Shown: positions 8,984 to 18,921, counted from the first letter of the stretch. The stretch is DNA of 64,000 bases from Cryobacterium sp. PH29-G1 (GCF_030063365.1 NZ_JASISY010000005.1:124001-188000); one strand, 5' to 3'. Notes: generated by a model not told the origin, from the letters alone. Program-made: numbers and translations.

Positions 8984-9928
8984 ATGAGCAGCACTGGCGC
9001 GCCCCGTTTCGTTCTCGCCGTTGATGTCGGAGGCACCAAGGTTGAGAGCGCCCTCGTCGATGAGCACGGCGACGTGCTCGCCGCCAGCCGACACCGGGCG
9101 GCGACCGGGGCGGACGCTTCGAGTGAGCAACTGGCATCCGCTGTCAGCACCGTGGTCGGTGCAACGGGCGCGAGCCTACCCGCCGGCGCAACCCTGATCG
9201 GGGTCGGGATCGGCTGTGCCGGTCCGATTCACCTCCCGGAGGGGGCGGTGTCTCCGCTCAACCTGCCGGTCTGGCGCGAGTACCCCCTCAAAGACCTGGT
9301 TGCCACGCTCGTGCCCGGCGTGCCGGTGCGCCTCCGCATGGACGGATTGTGCATCACGCTCGCGGAGCACTGGGTGGGAGCGGGGCGGGGCTTCGACAAT
9401 CTCATGGGCATGATCGTGTCGACCGGCATCGGTGGCGGGCTCATTCTCGGCGGCGTGACCGCTTCGGGTCCGACCGGCAATGCCGGCCACATCGGCCACA
9501 TCGAGGTCGGCGGTTTCAGTGACCCGTGCGCCTGTGGCGGGGTGGGCTGCATTGAGGCGATCGCTTCTGGTCCCAAGACGGTCACCTGGGCGCGCACGCA
9601 GGGCTTCACCGGCGCGTCGGGTGAAGACCTGGCGGCCGCCTACCGGGCTGCGGATCCAATCGCGGTGGCTGCTGTTCAGCGCAGCGGCCGGGCGATCGGC
9701 CAAGCGATCGTTTCAGCTGCGACGCTGCTCGACTTGGAGCTGGTCGCCATTGGCGGTGGTTTCTCCAATGTCACCCCCGACCTGCTGGATTTTGCCCGCG
9801 CCAGCATCGCCCAACGCGTGCAATTCGCCTACGCCACACGGGTCCGCCTGGTGCCATCGGCGCTTTCGGGCGATGGCCCGCTGATCGGTGCGGCCGCACT
9901 GATTCACCGGGCCGAGCTCGTGCCCTGA
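8984..9928 (+). CDS. ROK family sugar kinase (glucokinase-like)
   Basis: 314 aa from the ATG at 8984 (MSSTGAPRF); longer in-frame starts would add a Cys/Arg-rich stretch without family similarity. ATP-binding DVGGTK lies near residue 11, the ROK zinc motif is CACGGVGCIE, and GIGGGLILGG and the adenosine-side AIGGGFSNV segments are present. ROK proteins lacking a DNA-binding domain, like this one, phosphorylate glucose, ManNAc or related hexoses; the sugar cannot be fixed from sequence. It is read divergently from the SorC regulator, so shared control is possible. Confidence 0.9.
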   Translation: MSSTGAPRFVLAVDVGGTKVESALVDEHGDVLAASRHRAATGADASSEQLASAVSTVVGATGASLPAGATLIGVGIGCAGPIHLPEGAVSPLNLPVWREYPLKDLVATLVPGVPVRLRMDGLCITLAEHWVGAGRGFDNLMGMIVSTGIGGGLILGGVTASGPTGNAGHIGHIEVGGFSDPCACGGVGCIEAIASGPKTVTWARTQGFTGASGEDLAAAYRAADPIAVAAVQRSGRAIGQAIVSAATLLDLELVAIGGGFSNVTPDLLDFARASIAQRVQFAYATRVRLVPSALSGDGPLIGAAALIHRAELVP

Positions 9929-9932
9929 GCCA

Positions 9933-11197
<1,265 letters not shown>

Positions 11198-11206
11198 TCG
11201 GTCAGT

Positions 11207-11860
11207 CTAGGGCCGGGCCGCGGCGCGTTCGCGCTGCACATCGGCGGCCAGATCCTTGAGGGCGGGCCAACGCTCGGGCGCGACGAGCCCGGGCAGAAGC
11301 AACGCCCACATTTCGGTCAGCCGCTGATCGATATCGTCGCGCCGAGTCAGCACGTCGGAGACCACCTGCACTCCCGTGAAGCCGGCCGTGAAAAAGCGGG
11401 CCGCTGCGGCCACGTCGACCGCCGGATTCACATCACCCTCGGCGATCCCCCGGCGCAAGAATTCTTCGCAGGCGATAATCCAGTCCAGATAGGGCGCGGA
11501 CACCGGCGTCCGAAAGTTCACCGCCTCGATTGTGAGCCGCACCCCGGCGCTCACGATGAGCTCATCGCGCAATTGCCGAGCCAGTTCGTAGGACATTGAA
11601 ACGAGGGCACGTAGGCCGGGCACGTGGTCGTCGAGCAGCTGACGTCCGGCACTGGCCGATTGCTCGTGCTGGGCATCGATGATGGCAACCGCGAGGGCTT
11701 CCTTGGAATCGAAGTGAAAATACAACGCACCCTTGGTGACACCGGCTGCGGCGCTCACCTGGGCCAGCGACGTGCTGCCGTAACCGCGTTGTTCAAAGGC
11801 CGCCGCAGCGCCGCGAATTATCGCCGCGCGCGTTTCAACGGCTCGTGCTTGTTGTGGCAT
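11207..11860 (-). CDS. TetR-family regulator, gamma-butyrolactone-receptor (ScbR) type
   Basis: 217 aa from the ATG at 11860, which has a strong GGGGGGAA site 3-10 bases upstream; an in-frame start 28 codons earlier lacks this. The N-terminal segment (RAVETRAAIIRGAAAAFEQR, then GVTKGALYFHFDSKEALA) is the helix-turn-helix of ScbR/ArpA-type receptors, which are normally released from DNA by gamma-butyrolactones. The ligand pocket half is less conserved, so the true ligand is open. It precedes the MFS gene by 9 bp and probably represses itself and the transporter. Two inverted repeats lie just upstream. Confidence 0.87.
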   Translation of the reverse strand: MPQQARAVETRAAIIRGAAAAFEQRGYGSTSLAQVSAAAGVTKGALYFHFDSKEALAVAIIDAQHEQSASAGRQLLDDHVPGLRALVSMSYELARQLRDELIVSAGVRLTIEAVNFRTPVSAPYLDWIIACEEFLRRGIAEGDVNPAVDVAAAARFFTAGFTGVQVVSDVLTRRDDIDQRLTEMWALLLPGLVAPERWPALKDLAADVQRERAAARP

Positions 11861-11877
11861 GGTTCCCCCCGAAAATG

Positions 11878-11892
11878 CTCTTGAATCAAGAG
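11878..11892. promoter_or_regulatory. Perfect palindrome before the TetR gene (probable operator)
   Basis: CTCTTGA-A-TCAAGAG: 7-bp perfect arms around one base, 18 bases upstream of the TetR start codon and between it and the promoter side. TetR proteins bind such dyads and commonly repress themselves, so it is a good operator candidate. Confidence 0.5.
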
Positions 11893-11960
11893 TACCGGGC
11901 GCTGGCTGTATGAAATATGAATCGAAGCCAGGACCGGCGCCCATTGTGGCTATACAACGA

Positions 11961-11980
11961 ACATACTCTTCGGTATGGTT
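11961..11980. promoter_or_regulatory. ARE-like dyad upstream of the TetR gene
   Basis: An ACATAC...GTATGG dyad (5-bp exact CATAC/GTATG arms, 6-base spacer) about 100 bases before the TetR start. Autoregulatory elements bound by gamma-butyrolactone receptors have a similar ACATAC-half-site look from memory. It is weaker evidence than the palindrome at 11878. Confidence 0.3.
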
Positions 11981-12003
11981 TGGCGTGTGGGCCGGCCGCA
12001 GCC

Positions 12004-12969
12004 CTAGACACTCAAAATCGAGCGAACCTGAACGACGTCATCGCGTATTTGCTCGATCAGCGGGTCGATGCCCGAATAGGCGACCATTCCGCGGATGCGT
12101 TTCACAAACGAAACGTCGACCACATGGTCGTAGAGATCCAAATCAACCTCGTCAAGCACATAAGCCTCCACCTGCTTCTGGGCCACGCCGTCGAAAGTGG
12201 GGTTGTTGCCCACCGAAATGGCCGCCGGGTAGCGGCGGCCGGCATCCGTCAGCCAACCGGCGTACACCCCATCGGCGGGAATCAGGCCTTCAGAATCGGC
12301 CGACAGGTTGGCGGTGGGAAACCCCAACTCGCGGCCGCGAGCCGCCCCGTGTACGACCAGCCCGCGTACCGTGGGCAAATGCACCAGTAACTCTCCCGCC
12401 GTGGTCACTTCGCCGGCACCGAGCAACTCCCGAATCCACGTTGACGACACCCTGCGTTCGCCGTCGGGCTTGACGTCGTCGGGCTTGACGTCGTCGGGCT
12501 TGACGTCGTCGATTATGCGCACCTCATAGCCGAATTCGGTGCCGAGGACACGGAGCAGAGCAACATCACCCGCGCCCCCGGCCCCAAACCGAAAATCGTG
12601 GCCGACCAGCACGAAGCGGGCATGCAGGGCGCTGACGAGGATGCGCTGGATGAATTCGCGCGGGGGCAGATTCGACAGGGCGTGGTTGAATTCGAGCAGC
12701 AGCGTTGCATCGACACCGGTCTCGGCGATCAGCCGGAGCTTCTGCTCCGCGCTGACCAGCGTGCTCGGACAGTGTGCCGGAGAGAGCAGGGCCAGCGGAT
12801 GCCGATCAAAGGTAACGACGACGGCCGCCAGCGCTTCCCGGGCGGCAATGGCCTTCAGCTCGGCGATGACCGCGCGGTGTCCGGCGTGCACGCCATCGAA
12901 TTTACCGATGCTCACGACTGACGGGGGCCAGTTGGTCGGTACCGCGTCGACACCGTACAGGGTCTTCAT
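12004..12969 (-). CDS. ribF: Bifunctional riboflavin kinase / FAD synthetase
   Basis: 321 aa from the ATG at 12969, which overlaps the preceding gene's TGA (ATGA); a 35-residue in-frame extension is rejected. The N-terminal FMN adenylyltransferase domain has GKFDGVHAGH (nucleotidyltransferase motif), TFDRHP and VGHDFRFGAGGAGD. The C-terminal riboflavin kinase domain has GRELGFPTANL and GVYAGW. It makes FMN and FAD from riboflavin. The interdomain region at about residues 154-170 holds three DVKPD repeats from a 15-bp DNA repeat, unusual for this enzyme. It normally follows truB; here two small membrane-protein genes intervene. Confidence 0.95.
   Translation of the reverse strand: MKTLYGVDAVPTNWPPSVVSIGKFDGVHAGHRAVIAELKAIAAREALAAVVVTFDRHPLALLSPAHCPSTLVSAEQKLRLIAETGVDATLLLEFNHALSNLPPREFIQRILVSALHARFVLVGHDFRFGAGGAGDVALLRVLGTEFGYEVRIIDDVKPDDVKPDDVKPDGERRVSSTWIRELLGAGEVTTAGELLVHLPTVRGLVVHGAARGRELGFPTANLSADSEGLIPADGVYAGWLTDAGRRYPAAISVGNNPTFDGVAQKQVEAYVLDEVDLDLYDHVVDVSFVKRIRGMVAYSGIDPLIEQIRDDVVQVRSILSV
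12462..12510. repeat. 15-bp in-frame tandem repeat in ribF (about 3.3 copies)
   Basis: The plus-strand unit GTCGTCGGGCTTGAC recurs with a 15-base period and encodes repeated DVKPD in the loop between the two RibF domains. Being a multiple of three, copy change keeps the frame. Confidence 0.9.
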
Positions 12970-13430
12970 GCGCGGCTCTGGGCCGGTGCCACCGGGTGAC
13001 GTAGGAGCCACCACATGCCCAGCAGCGGGAGCACGAGTGGTATGAAGACGTATCCACTGCCATATATCGACCACACCGTGGCGTGCTGAAACAGAGCAGG
13101 GTCGACCAAGCTCAGCGTTCCGACCACGAGCACACCGGCAAGTTCGAAACTGATCGTGATCCAGGCGATGCGATACCAGAGGGCGCTGCGTTGGATGAGG
13201 GCGACCGTGGCGACGATATAGACCACGGCGGCCAGGGCCGACAGCGCGTAGGCGAGCGGGGCGTCATCGAAGGCCCGCACGATCTGAACGAACGAGCGCC
13301 CGGTGGCCGCGAGAGCCAACACACCATAAATCGCAATGAGGAGTCGGCCGATGCCGCTCACCCTGCTGGAGGGGACAGGCACGTCGGTCTGGGATTTTAT
13401 CATCGCTCGGCATTCATCATTGCTCGGCAT
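12966..13430 (-). CDS. Small four-helix membrane protein, unknown function
   Basis: 154 aa (or 145 aa if translation begins at the internal ATG at 13403). Four hydrophobic helices (about residues 26-46, 58-80, 88-108 and 122-143) with a short charged N-terminus. No family recognised. The TGA stop overlaps the ribF start as ATGA, so ribF is probably translated by coupling from this gene. Similar small conserved membrane proteins lie beside ribF/truB in related genomes, to my knowledge. The N-terminal start is uncertain because the upstream DNA is itself repetitive. Confidence 0.65.
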   Translation of the reverse strand: MPSNDECRAMIKSQTDVPVPSSRVSGIGRLLIAIYGVLALAATGRSFVQIVRAFDDAPLAYALSALAAVVYIVATVALIQRSALWYRIAWITISFELAGVLVVGTLSLVDPALFQHATVWSIYGSGYVFIPLVLPLLGMWWLLRHPVAPAQSRA

Positions 13431-13467
13431 TCATTATTGCTGGTAGATATTGCTCGGTAATTATTGC
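13404..13467. repeat. Imperfect tandem repeat at the 5' end of the membrane protein gene
   Basis: Three to four AT-richer copies of a motif like ATTGCTCGGCATTCAT, spaced about 16-18 bases, span the region between this gene and its upstream neighbour. They blur which ATG/ATT-rich copy carries the true start. Confidence 0.6.
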
Positions 13468-13497
13468 AGCATCCGCAGCGGATGCCGTAAACGACCC

Positions 13498-13866
13498 TCA
13501 GCTGCCCTGTACGTTCCAGATCTGGCTCATGCGGTAGAGCATGACCGCCACCGACAGGCAGGTCACGCCCAGAATCACCGTGCTCCAGCGGCTGCGTTCG
13601 ACGAGGGCCCAGAATCCGGCCGCGACCGGCAGCAGAATCGCACTGATCAGGTAGGTGTAGAACTCGAGCAGGCTGCCGGTAGCGTCATTGCCCGCCAGTG
13701 GGGCCGCGATCGCGGCCGCGAGCTGCACGATCAGCATCAGTTCAACGAGCGCGGTCGCGCCCATCGTGAGGTCGGTGGGTTTGCGCCCGACCAGACCAAG
13801 AATGACGCAGAGCAGGCCGCCGGGCACAGCGATAGCCAGTTGCAGCCAGGTGAACCATTCGATCAT
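13498..13866 (-). CDS. Small membrane protein, unknown function
   Basis: 122 aa with four predicted helices (about residues 7-27, 36-58, 68-88 and 95-113). No recognised domain. Its ATG overlaps the truB stop by 4 bp (ATGA), so it is co-translated with truB. About 70 bp of repeat-like DNA separates it from the next small membrane gene. It is probably an integral inner-membrane protein; no function can be assigned. Confidence 0.65.
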   Translation of the reverse strand: MIEWFTWLQLAIAVPGGLLCVILGLVGRKPTDLTMGATALVELMLIVQLAAAIAAPLAGNDATGSLLEFYTYLISAILLPVAAGFWALVERSRWSTVILGVTCLSVAVMLYRMSQIWNVQGS

Positions 13867-14783
13867 GAGGGGGGTGTCGATTCGTTCGGTTCGGCTTCAT
13901 CTGGCGGAAAGTTCAGCAGCGACTTGGCCTGGTCACCGCGGTACTCGACCAGCCCGACCAAGCGGCCGTCGGGGGCGAGCGCCGCGACCGGGCCGGCGTG
14001 GGTGGTGTCGCCGGCAATGGTGATGCGTTTGCCATGACCGAGGTCGATGGCCTGCTCGGCGGACAGGTCGAGGCGTGGGAGCAGCAAAATGGCGGCATCC
14101 GCTGGTGAAATGAGCTGGGCGGCAACGTCGACTCGTTCGAGGGTGGCGGCATTTTCGATGCGGAACGGGCCGATGCGAGTGCGGCGCAGCTCGGTGAGGT
14201 GGCCGCCGACTCCCAGTGCGATACCGAGGTCGCGGGCAAGTGCTCGAATGTAGGTGCCGGAGGCGCACTCGACGCGCACTTCGAGATCGAGACAACCATC
14301 ACGGTGGGTGCTGGAGAGCAGTTCGAACTCGCTCACGGTCACTGGGCGGGACGGCAACTGCACGTCTTCGCCGGCGCGAACGCGAGCGTACGCCCTCTTG
14401 CCGTCGACCTTGATGGCGCTGACCGCGCTCGGCTGCTGGCTGATGTCACCGGTCAGGTCGGCGATCCCGGCGGTCACGGCTGCTGGGGTGATGGCATTGA
14501 CCTGATCGGGGGTGGCACGGGTGAGTTCGTCGCCCTCGGCATCATCCGTCGTGGTGGATCGGCCGAGGCGGATCGTAGCGAGGTACTCCTTGTCGAGGCC
14601 GACGACGTAGGTGAGCAGCCGGGTCGAGCTGTTGATGCCGAGCACGAGCAGCCCGGTCGCCATGGGATCCAGGGTGCCGGCGTGGCCCACTTTGCGGGTT
14701 CCGGCCAGGCGCCGGGTTCGGGCGACGGCGTCATGGCTGGTCCAGCCCTGCGCCTTGTCAATGAGTAGAAGGCCACTGGTCAC
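13863..14783 (-). CDS. truB: tRNA pseudouridine(55) synthase
   Basis: 306 aa. TruB isomerises U55 in the T-loop of tRNA. The start segment GLLLIDKAQGWTSHD and catalytic Asp39 in GHAGTLDPMATG are diagnostic, with KEYLATIRLGRST following. GTG start; the adjacent AGGA is very close to it, so initiation may be weak. It is divergent from panE with 74 bp between. In most actinomycetes truB directly follows rbfA; here rbfA lies about 4 kb away on the same strand with panE, a kinase-like gene and mutY-thyA-folA between. Confidence 0.96.
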   Translation of the reverse strand: MTSGLLLIDKAQGWTSHDAVARTRRLAGTRKVGHAGTLDPMATGLLVLGINSSTRLLTYVVGLDKEYLATIRLGRSTTTDDAEGDELTRATPDQVNAITPAAVTAGIADLTGDISQQPSAVSAIKVDGKRAYARVRAGEDVQLPSRPVTVSEFELLSSTHRDGCLDLEVRVECASGTYIRALARDLGIALGVGGHLTELRRTRIGPFRIENAATLERVDVAAQLISPADAAILLLPRLDLSAEQAIDLGHGKRITIAGDTTHAGPVAALAPDGRLVGLVEYRGDQAKSLLNFPPDEAEPNESTPPS

Positions 14784-14857
14784 TTCCTGAGGGTATCAGC
14801 GTGCAGCTGGGGCAAACGCGCAGATCCGTTCCCGACACGCGCCGTAGGATGTGACCC

Positions 14858-15868
14858 GTGAGAATCGCGGTGATCGGGGCGGGTGCCCTGGGCAGTACTT
14901 TCGCCTGCCTCCTCGCAGCGCAGGGGCACGATCTGGTCGTGACGATGCGCGCGGCCGCTCTGCCAGCGGTGCTGGCCGGCGGCATCCATTTGACCGGTGC
15001 CTATGGTGCTGTGCTCGCTCGGCCATTGGCCGTCGAACGGCTGGTCGAACCGTGCGACCTGGCACTGATCTGTACCAAGGCGCAGGATGCCGAGGCCGCG
15101 ATAGCCGAGAATGCCGCCGTGCTCGGCGATACGCCGGTGATCGTGGTGCAAAACGGACTCGACGGGGTGACAACCGCGCAGCGACTACTGCCCGGATCCG
15201 AATGTTTTGGGCTGATCACAATCATTGCGGCCCACTATGAGGGTCCCGGTCGAGTGCGAGTGACCACGGCAGCTCCCAGCTACCTCGGGCGCGGCAACGG
15301 CCCGGTCGATGCGGCCACGTTAGGCTGGCAGACGGTGTTGGGCGCCGCTTTCCCCACTCTGACCCTCGACAACTTTGTCGGTGCCCAATGGACCAAACTC
15401 GTCGTCAACATGCTCAACGCTCTGCCCGCCATCACCGGGCACAGCGTGCAGGACGTGATCGGGCAGGCGGGCCTGCGCCGATTGATAACCGCGAGCATGC
15501 GCGAAACAGTGCGGGTGGGGCTTGCAAACGGGGTGCGGTTTGGCACGTTACAGGGCCTCTCGCACCGACGACTGCGAGTGTTTGCGCTGGCACCGATCTG
15601 GGCCGGCCAGCTGCTGCCGCTGTCCATGCGCTCCCGCATGGGCACGGTGCCGAACCAGGGTTCAACCCTGCAGAGCCTGCAGCGCGGCCAGCGCACGGAG
15701 ATCGATTTTCTGAATGGAGCTGTGGTGCGTGCGGGAGCTGTGGTGCGTGCCGGAGCGATGGTCGGTCGGGGCGCGCCAGTCAACGCCCGGCTGACCGAGC
15801 TGGTGCACGAGGTCGAACACAGCGGCCGTTTTCTACCGCCGGCCGAGGTGCTCGCCCGGTTTCGGTAG
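14858..15868 (+). CDS. 2-dehydropantoate 2-reductase (ketopantoate reductase family)
   Basis: 336 aa, GTG start. The Rossmann motif VIGAGALGS (residues 5-13) and the family segments CTKAQD, VVQNGLDG and KLVVNMLNALPAITG are present. The ApbA/PanE family reduces ketopantoate to pantoate with NADPH for coenzyme A synthesis. Paralogues with other substrates are common, so panE is likely but not certain. Near residue 290, an 18-bp direct duplication inserts a second RAGAVV-type hexapeptide. It converges on the kinase-like gene with only 18 bp between stops. Confidence 0.85.
   Translation: MRIAVIGAGALGSTFACLLAAQGHDLVVTMRAAALPAVLAGGIHLTGAYGAVLARPLAVERLVEPCDLALICTKAQDAEAAIAENAAVLGDTPVIVVQNGLDGVTTAQRLLPGSECFGLITIIAAHYEGPGRVRVTTAAPSYLGRGNGPVDAATLGWQTVLGAAFPTLTLDNFVGAQWTKLVVNMLNALPAITGHSVQDVIGQAGLRRLITASMRETVRVGLANGVRFGTLQGLSHRRLRVFALAPIWAGQLLPLSMRSRMGTVPNQGSTLQSLQRGQRTEIDFLNGAVVRAGAVVRAGAMVGRGAPVNARLTELVHEVEHSGRFLPPAEVLARFR
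15716..15751. repeat. 18-bp direct duplication within the PanE-like gene
   Basis: GGAGCTGTGGTGCGTGC plus one base occurs twice head to tail (last base G then C), adding six residues in frame (GAVVRA) in the C-terminal domain. Confidence 0.85.
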
Positions 15869-15886
15869 CCGACGGACAGCCGGCGC

Positions 15887-16522
15887 TCAGCAGCGGTCGG
15901 TCAGTACCCGGCGCGGCAGTTGTTGGTCTGCCACGTCGACCACGGCCGAAACGATGTCGCGCGGGCGCACCTGAGCGCGGTAGCGATCGTGCAATTCGCT
16001 GCCGGGATCACTGGCAGGATCACTGCCGGGTTCCCCCTCCAGCAACACGCTGTACAGCCACAGTCCGTGCAATTCCGGCCGGTTGATGTAGTCGCCGTCG
16101 ACAATGAGAATGGCGTCGGCCGGGGCCGACTGCCAGGTCGGTTGAATCCAGGCATCTCGATCTGGATCGAATTCCTCCGTGACAAATCCGGTGCTGCCGC
16201 CCAGGCGAAAGGGTTCAACGAGCACCCGGCGCAGGGCGGAGTAGTCATAGCCGACCCGGTATCGACGTTCGGCCGAATCCGGCAGATCCGGTGCGAGCCG
16301 GTCTTGTTCGGCTCGGGAATGCTGAAAATAGCGCAGACTCGCCCGAAACACGTGCCGTTCGTCTTCCCGAAATACCGCGGCCAGGTCGTCGGCGAAGGCG
16401 GCGCGACCGGCGGCATCCGCACCGTCGATGGCAATGATCGTGCGGCCCAGACCGTAATTGTGTACAACCTCAGCGGCGAGGGTGCGCAGAAAATCGATGC
16501 GAGGGGTGGAGACCAGCTTCAT
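15887..16522 (-). CDS. Uridine-kinase-like P-loop protein with degenerate Walker A
   Basis: 211 aa, similar in layout to actinobacterial uridine kinase-like proteins: a beta strand then IAIDGADAAGRAAFADDLA, FRASLRYFQHSRAEQ, DYSALRRVLVEPF and an ILIVDGDYINRPEL segment replacing the usual Walker B region. The phosphate-binding loop reads G34-ADAA-G39-R40-A41, so the invariant Lys and Ser/Thr of GxxxxGK(S/T) are Arg and Ala. Catalysis is therefore doubtful; it may bind a nucleotide or serve another role. A GSDPASDPGSEL low-complexity patch lies near the C-terminus. It diverges from mutY with only 23 bp between start codons. Confidence 0.72.
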   Translation of the reverse strand: MKLVSTPRIDFLRTLAAEVVHNYGLGRTIIAIDGADAAGRAAFADDLAAVFREDERHVFRASLRYFQHSRAEQDRLAPDLPDSAERRYRVGYDYSALRRVLVEPFRLGGSTGFVTEEFDPDRDAWIQPTWQSAPADAILIVDGDYINRPELHGLWLYSVLLEGEPGSDPASDPGSELHDRYRAQVRPRDIVSAVVDVADQQLPRRVLTDRC

Positions 16523-16545
16523 GAATCGAGCCTAGGTTAGAACGG

Positions 16546-17499
16546 ATGAACGTCACACCCTCCGATCACACCGACCCCGAACAATCCGTCGCCGAGCAAT
16601 CCGTCAGCGTCAGCTCCACGCTCAACGCGTGGTTCGTGGCCAACGCGCGCGATCTGCCGTGGCGCCGCGACGGGTTCGGGGCCTGGGGCATTCTGGTGAG
16701 CGAATTCATGCTGCAGCAGACTCCGGTGAACCGGGTCATCCCCCGGCTCGAGGAATGGCTCGCCCGCTGGCCCACACCCGCCGACCTCGCCGCGGTGCCG
16801 GCCAGCGAAGCGGTGCGGGCGTGGTCCAGTCTCGGGTACCCGCGACGCGCGCTGTGGTTGCACGCCGCCGCGGTGCAGATCACCGATCTTCATGGTGGCG
16901 TCGTGCCCTCCGACATTGACGATCTGCTGGCCTTGACCGGGATCGGGGATTACACCGCGCGTGCGGTGGCCGCCTTCGCGTACGGCCATCGGCATCCGGT
17001 CGTCGATACGAACACACGCCGAGTGATCGCCCGCGCTATCGCGGGAGCCGGCGAACCGTCTCCGCCCAGTCGTGGCCGGGACCTCGACGCCATGGGCCGC
17101 CTGCTGCCGGAGAGCGCCCACGAGGCTGCCCTGTTCAACGCGGCCATCATGGAACTCGGTGCGGTCGTGTGCACCAGCCGCAGCCCGCACTGCGGCGTAT
17201 GCCCGATTCGGAATGCCTGTGCCTGGCGGGCCGCCGACTACCCCGAATTCACCGGAAAACGAAAAACGGTGCAGAAAAAATTCGCCGGCAGCGACCGGCA
17301 GGTGCGGGGGCTGATCATGGCCGAGCTCCGCTCGACGCACCGCTCCGTGACGGCTGCCGAGATCGGCACGCTCTGGCCGGATCCGGCTCAGCTGCACCGC
17401 GCGCTGGCCAGCCTCGTGGCCGACGGCCTGGCGGTTGCCGGGGCGCACGGATACAACTTGCCCGACGAGGCGATATCGCCGCGTACGATTGAGCGGTGA
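16546..17499 (+). CDS. mutY: A/G-specific adenine glycosylase
   Basis: 317 aa. MutY removes adenine mispaired with 8-oxoguanine. Catalytic Glu53 lies in SEFMLQQT, the helix-hairpin-helix in LTGIGDYTA, Asp154 in VVDTNTRR, and the 4Fe-4S ligands in [17 protein letters not shown] (C-x6-C-x2-C-x5-C). The C-terminal Nudix-like 8-oxoG-recognition domain of E. coli MutY is largely missing or very divergent, as is common in Actinobacteria. The stop overlaps the thyA GTG start (GTGA), giving a mutY-thyA-folA operon. Confidence 0.93.
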   Translation: MNVTPSDHTDPEQSVAEQSVSVSSTLNAWFVANARDLPWRRDGFGAWGILVSEFMLQQTPVNRVIPRLEEWLARWPTPADLAAVPASEAVRAWSSLGYPRRALWLHAAAVQITDLHGGVVPSDIDDLLALTGIGDYTARAVAAFAYGHRHPVVDTNTRRVIARAIAGAGEPSPPSRGRDLDAMGRLLPESAHEAALFNAAIMELGAVVCTSRSPHCGVCPIRNACAWRAADYPEFTGKRKTVQKKFAGSDRQVRGLIMAELRSTHRSVTAAEIGTLWPDPAQLHRALASLVADGLAVAGAHGYNLPDEAISPRTIER

Positions 17500-18338
17500 C
17501 ACCAACTATTTCAAGCCCCGCCGTGCCCGCTTTTCCCGACGCCGATGCCCAGTACGCGGCTCTGCTGCGCGACACCCTGGCGAGCGGCGCCACGAAGGCC
17601 GACCGCACGGGAACGGGCACCCGAAGTGTGTTCGGCCGTCAACTGCGTTTCGATCTGGCCACCGGTTTTCCGCTGCTGACCACTAAACGCGTGCACTTTG
17701 CCTCCATCGCCTACGAACTGCTTTGGTTTCTGCGGGGCGAGTCCAACGTGACCTGGCTGCAGGATAAGGGCGTGCGAATCTGGAATGAGTGGGCCGATGA
17801 GAACGGCGACCTCGGCCCGGTCTACGGGGTGCAGTGGCGATCCTGGCCCACCCCCGGCGGCGACACCGTTGACCAGATCAGTCAGGTGCTCGATACGCTG
17901 CGCACCGATCCGGACTCCCGTCGCATGATCGTCTCGGCCTGGAACGTGGCCGATCTGCCCAACATGGCGTTGGCACCGTGCCATGCTCTGTTTCAGTTCT
18001 ACGTGGCCGACGGCAAGCTCTCCTGCCAGTTGTATCAGCGCAGCGCCGATCTCTTTCTCGGCGTACCGTTCAATATCGCCAGTTACGCCCTGCTCACCCA
18101 GTTGGTCGCCGAGCAGGCCGGTCTCGAGTTGGGTGAGTTCGTCTGGACGGGTGGCGACTGCCATATCTATGACAACCACGTCGAGCAGGTCACCGAGCAG
18201 CTCTCACGCACCTCGTTTCCCTCCCCCACCCTGCGCATCAAGCCGGGACGCACCAGCCTGTTCGACTACGAGTATGACGATCTCGTGCTGGAAAACTACC
18301 AGCACCATCCCGCCATCCGCGCACGGGTTGCGGTCTGA
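17496..18338 (+). CDS. thyA: Thymidylate synthase
   Basis: 280 aa. It methylates dUMP to dTMP using methylene-tetrahydrofolate. The nucleophile Cys162 lies in [12 protein letters not shown], with the substrate-contact [28 protein letters not shown] and DCHIYDNH segments intact. GTG start within the mutY stop (4-bp overlap), and the stop overlaps folA's ATG (1 bp). ThyA consumes the folate that FolA regenerates, so the neighbours form a functional pair. About 20 residues precede the conserved core. Confidence 0.98.
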   Translation: MTPTISSPAVPAFPDADAQYAALLRDTLASGATKADRTGTGTRSVFGRQLRFDLATGFPLLTTKRVHFASIAYELLWFLRGESNVTWLQDKGVRIWNEWADENGDLGPVYGVQWRSWPTPGGDTVDQISQVLDTLRTDPDSRRMIVSAWNVADLPNMALAPCHALFQFYVADGKLSCQLYQRSADLFLGVPFNIASYALLTQLVAEQAGLELGEFVWTGGDCHIYDNHVEQVTEQLSRTSFPSPTLRIKPGRTSLFDYEYDDLVLENYQHHPAIRARVAV

Positions 18339-18835
18339 TGCTCGGCTTGATCTGGGCGCAGACCCTCGATGGCGTTATCGGTGCCGATGGGGTCATGCCG
18401 TGGCATCTGCCGGAGGATCTCGCCCATTTTCGTGCGGTCACCCGCGGCAAGACGGTCATCATGGGGCGCCGCACCTGGGATTCGCTCCCGGAGCGTTTTC
18501 GTCCGCTGCCGGATCGCCAGAACATTGTGATCACCCGGCAGCTGGACTGGGCTGGGGAGGGGGCATCCGTTGCCCACGGTGTCGACGACGCGCTCGCGTT
18601 GGCCGATGGACCGGTCTGGGTGATCGGTGGTGCCGAAATCTATCGATTGGCGCTGCCCTACGCCGACGCGCTGGAGGTGACCGAGATTGACGCCGATATT
18701 GCCGGTGACACCTTAGCTCCCGCAATCACCGCCGAGTGGACCGTGAATGAAACCGGTTCGACCGCCGACTGGCTGCGCTCCAGCACCGGGCTCCCCTACC
18801 GTTTCGTGCGCTACCAGCCGTCCCGTACCCCCTAG
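18338..18835 (+). CDS. folA: Dihydrofolate reductase
   Basis: 165 aa, typical size. It reduces dihydrofolate to tetrahydrofolate with NADPH. The segments GVIGADGVMPWHLPEDLAHF, GRRTWDSLP and VIGGAEIYRLALPYAD match the family; the Asp/Glu active-site acid is the Glu of LPEDLAHF. It is the last gene of the mutY-thyA-folA operon and is followed by a long GC hairpin. A short Pro-rich end gives no added domain. Confidence 0.97.
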   Translation: MLGLIWAQTLDGVIGADGVMPWHLPEDLAHFRAVTRGKTVIMGRRTWDSLPERFRPLPDRQNIVITRQLDWAGEGASVAHGVDDALALADGPVWVIGGAEIYRLALPYADALEVTEIDADIAGDTLAPAITAEWTVNETGSTADWLRSSTGLPYRFVRYQPSRTP

Positions 18836-18852
18836 CCCGCTCCACACAGCGA

Positions 18853-18918
18853 CCGGGCCCGGGCCCGGAAACCAGGCCCAGGCTATATCATGGGCCCACT
18901 TTCCGGGCCCGGGCCCGG
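18853..18918. terminator. 19-bp perfect GC hairpin between folA and rbfA
   Basis: Arms at 18853-18871 and 18900-18918 are perfect reverse complements built of repeated CCGGGC units with AAA/TTT ends toward a 28-base loop. It sits between converging folA and rbfA, which fits a bidirectional terminator. There is no U-run, as usual for actinobacterial terminators. A 13-bp direct repeat follows at 18922-18947. Confidence 0.75.
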
Positions 18919-18921
18919 GTA

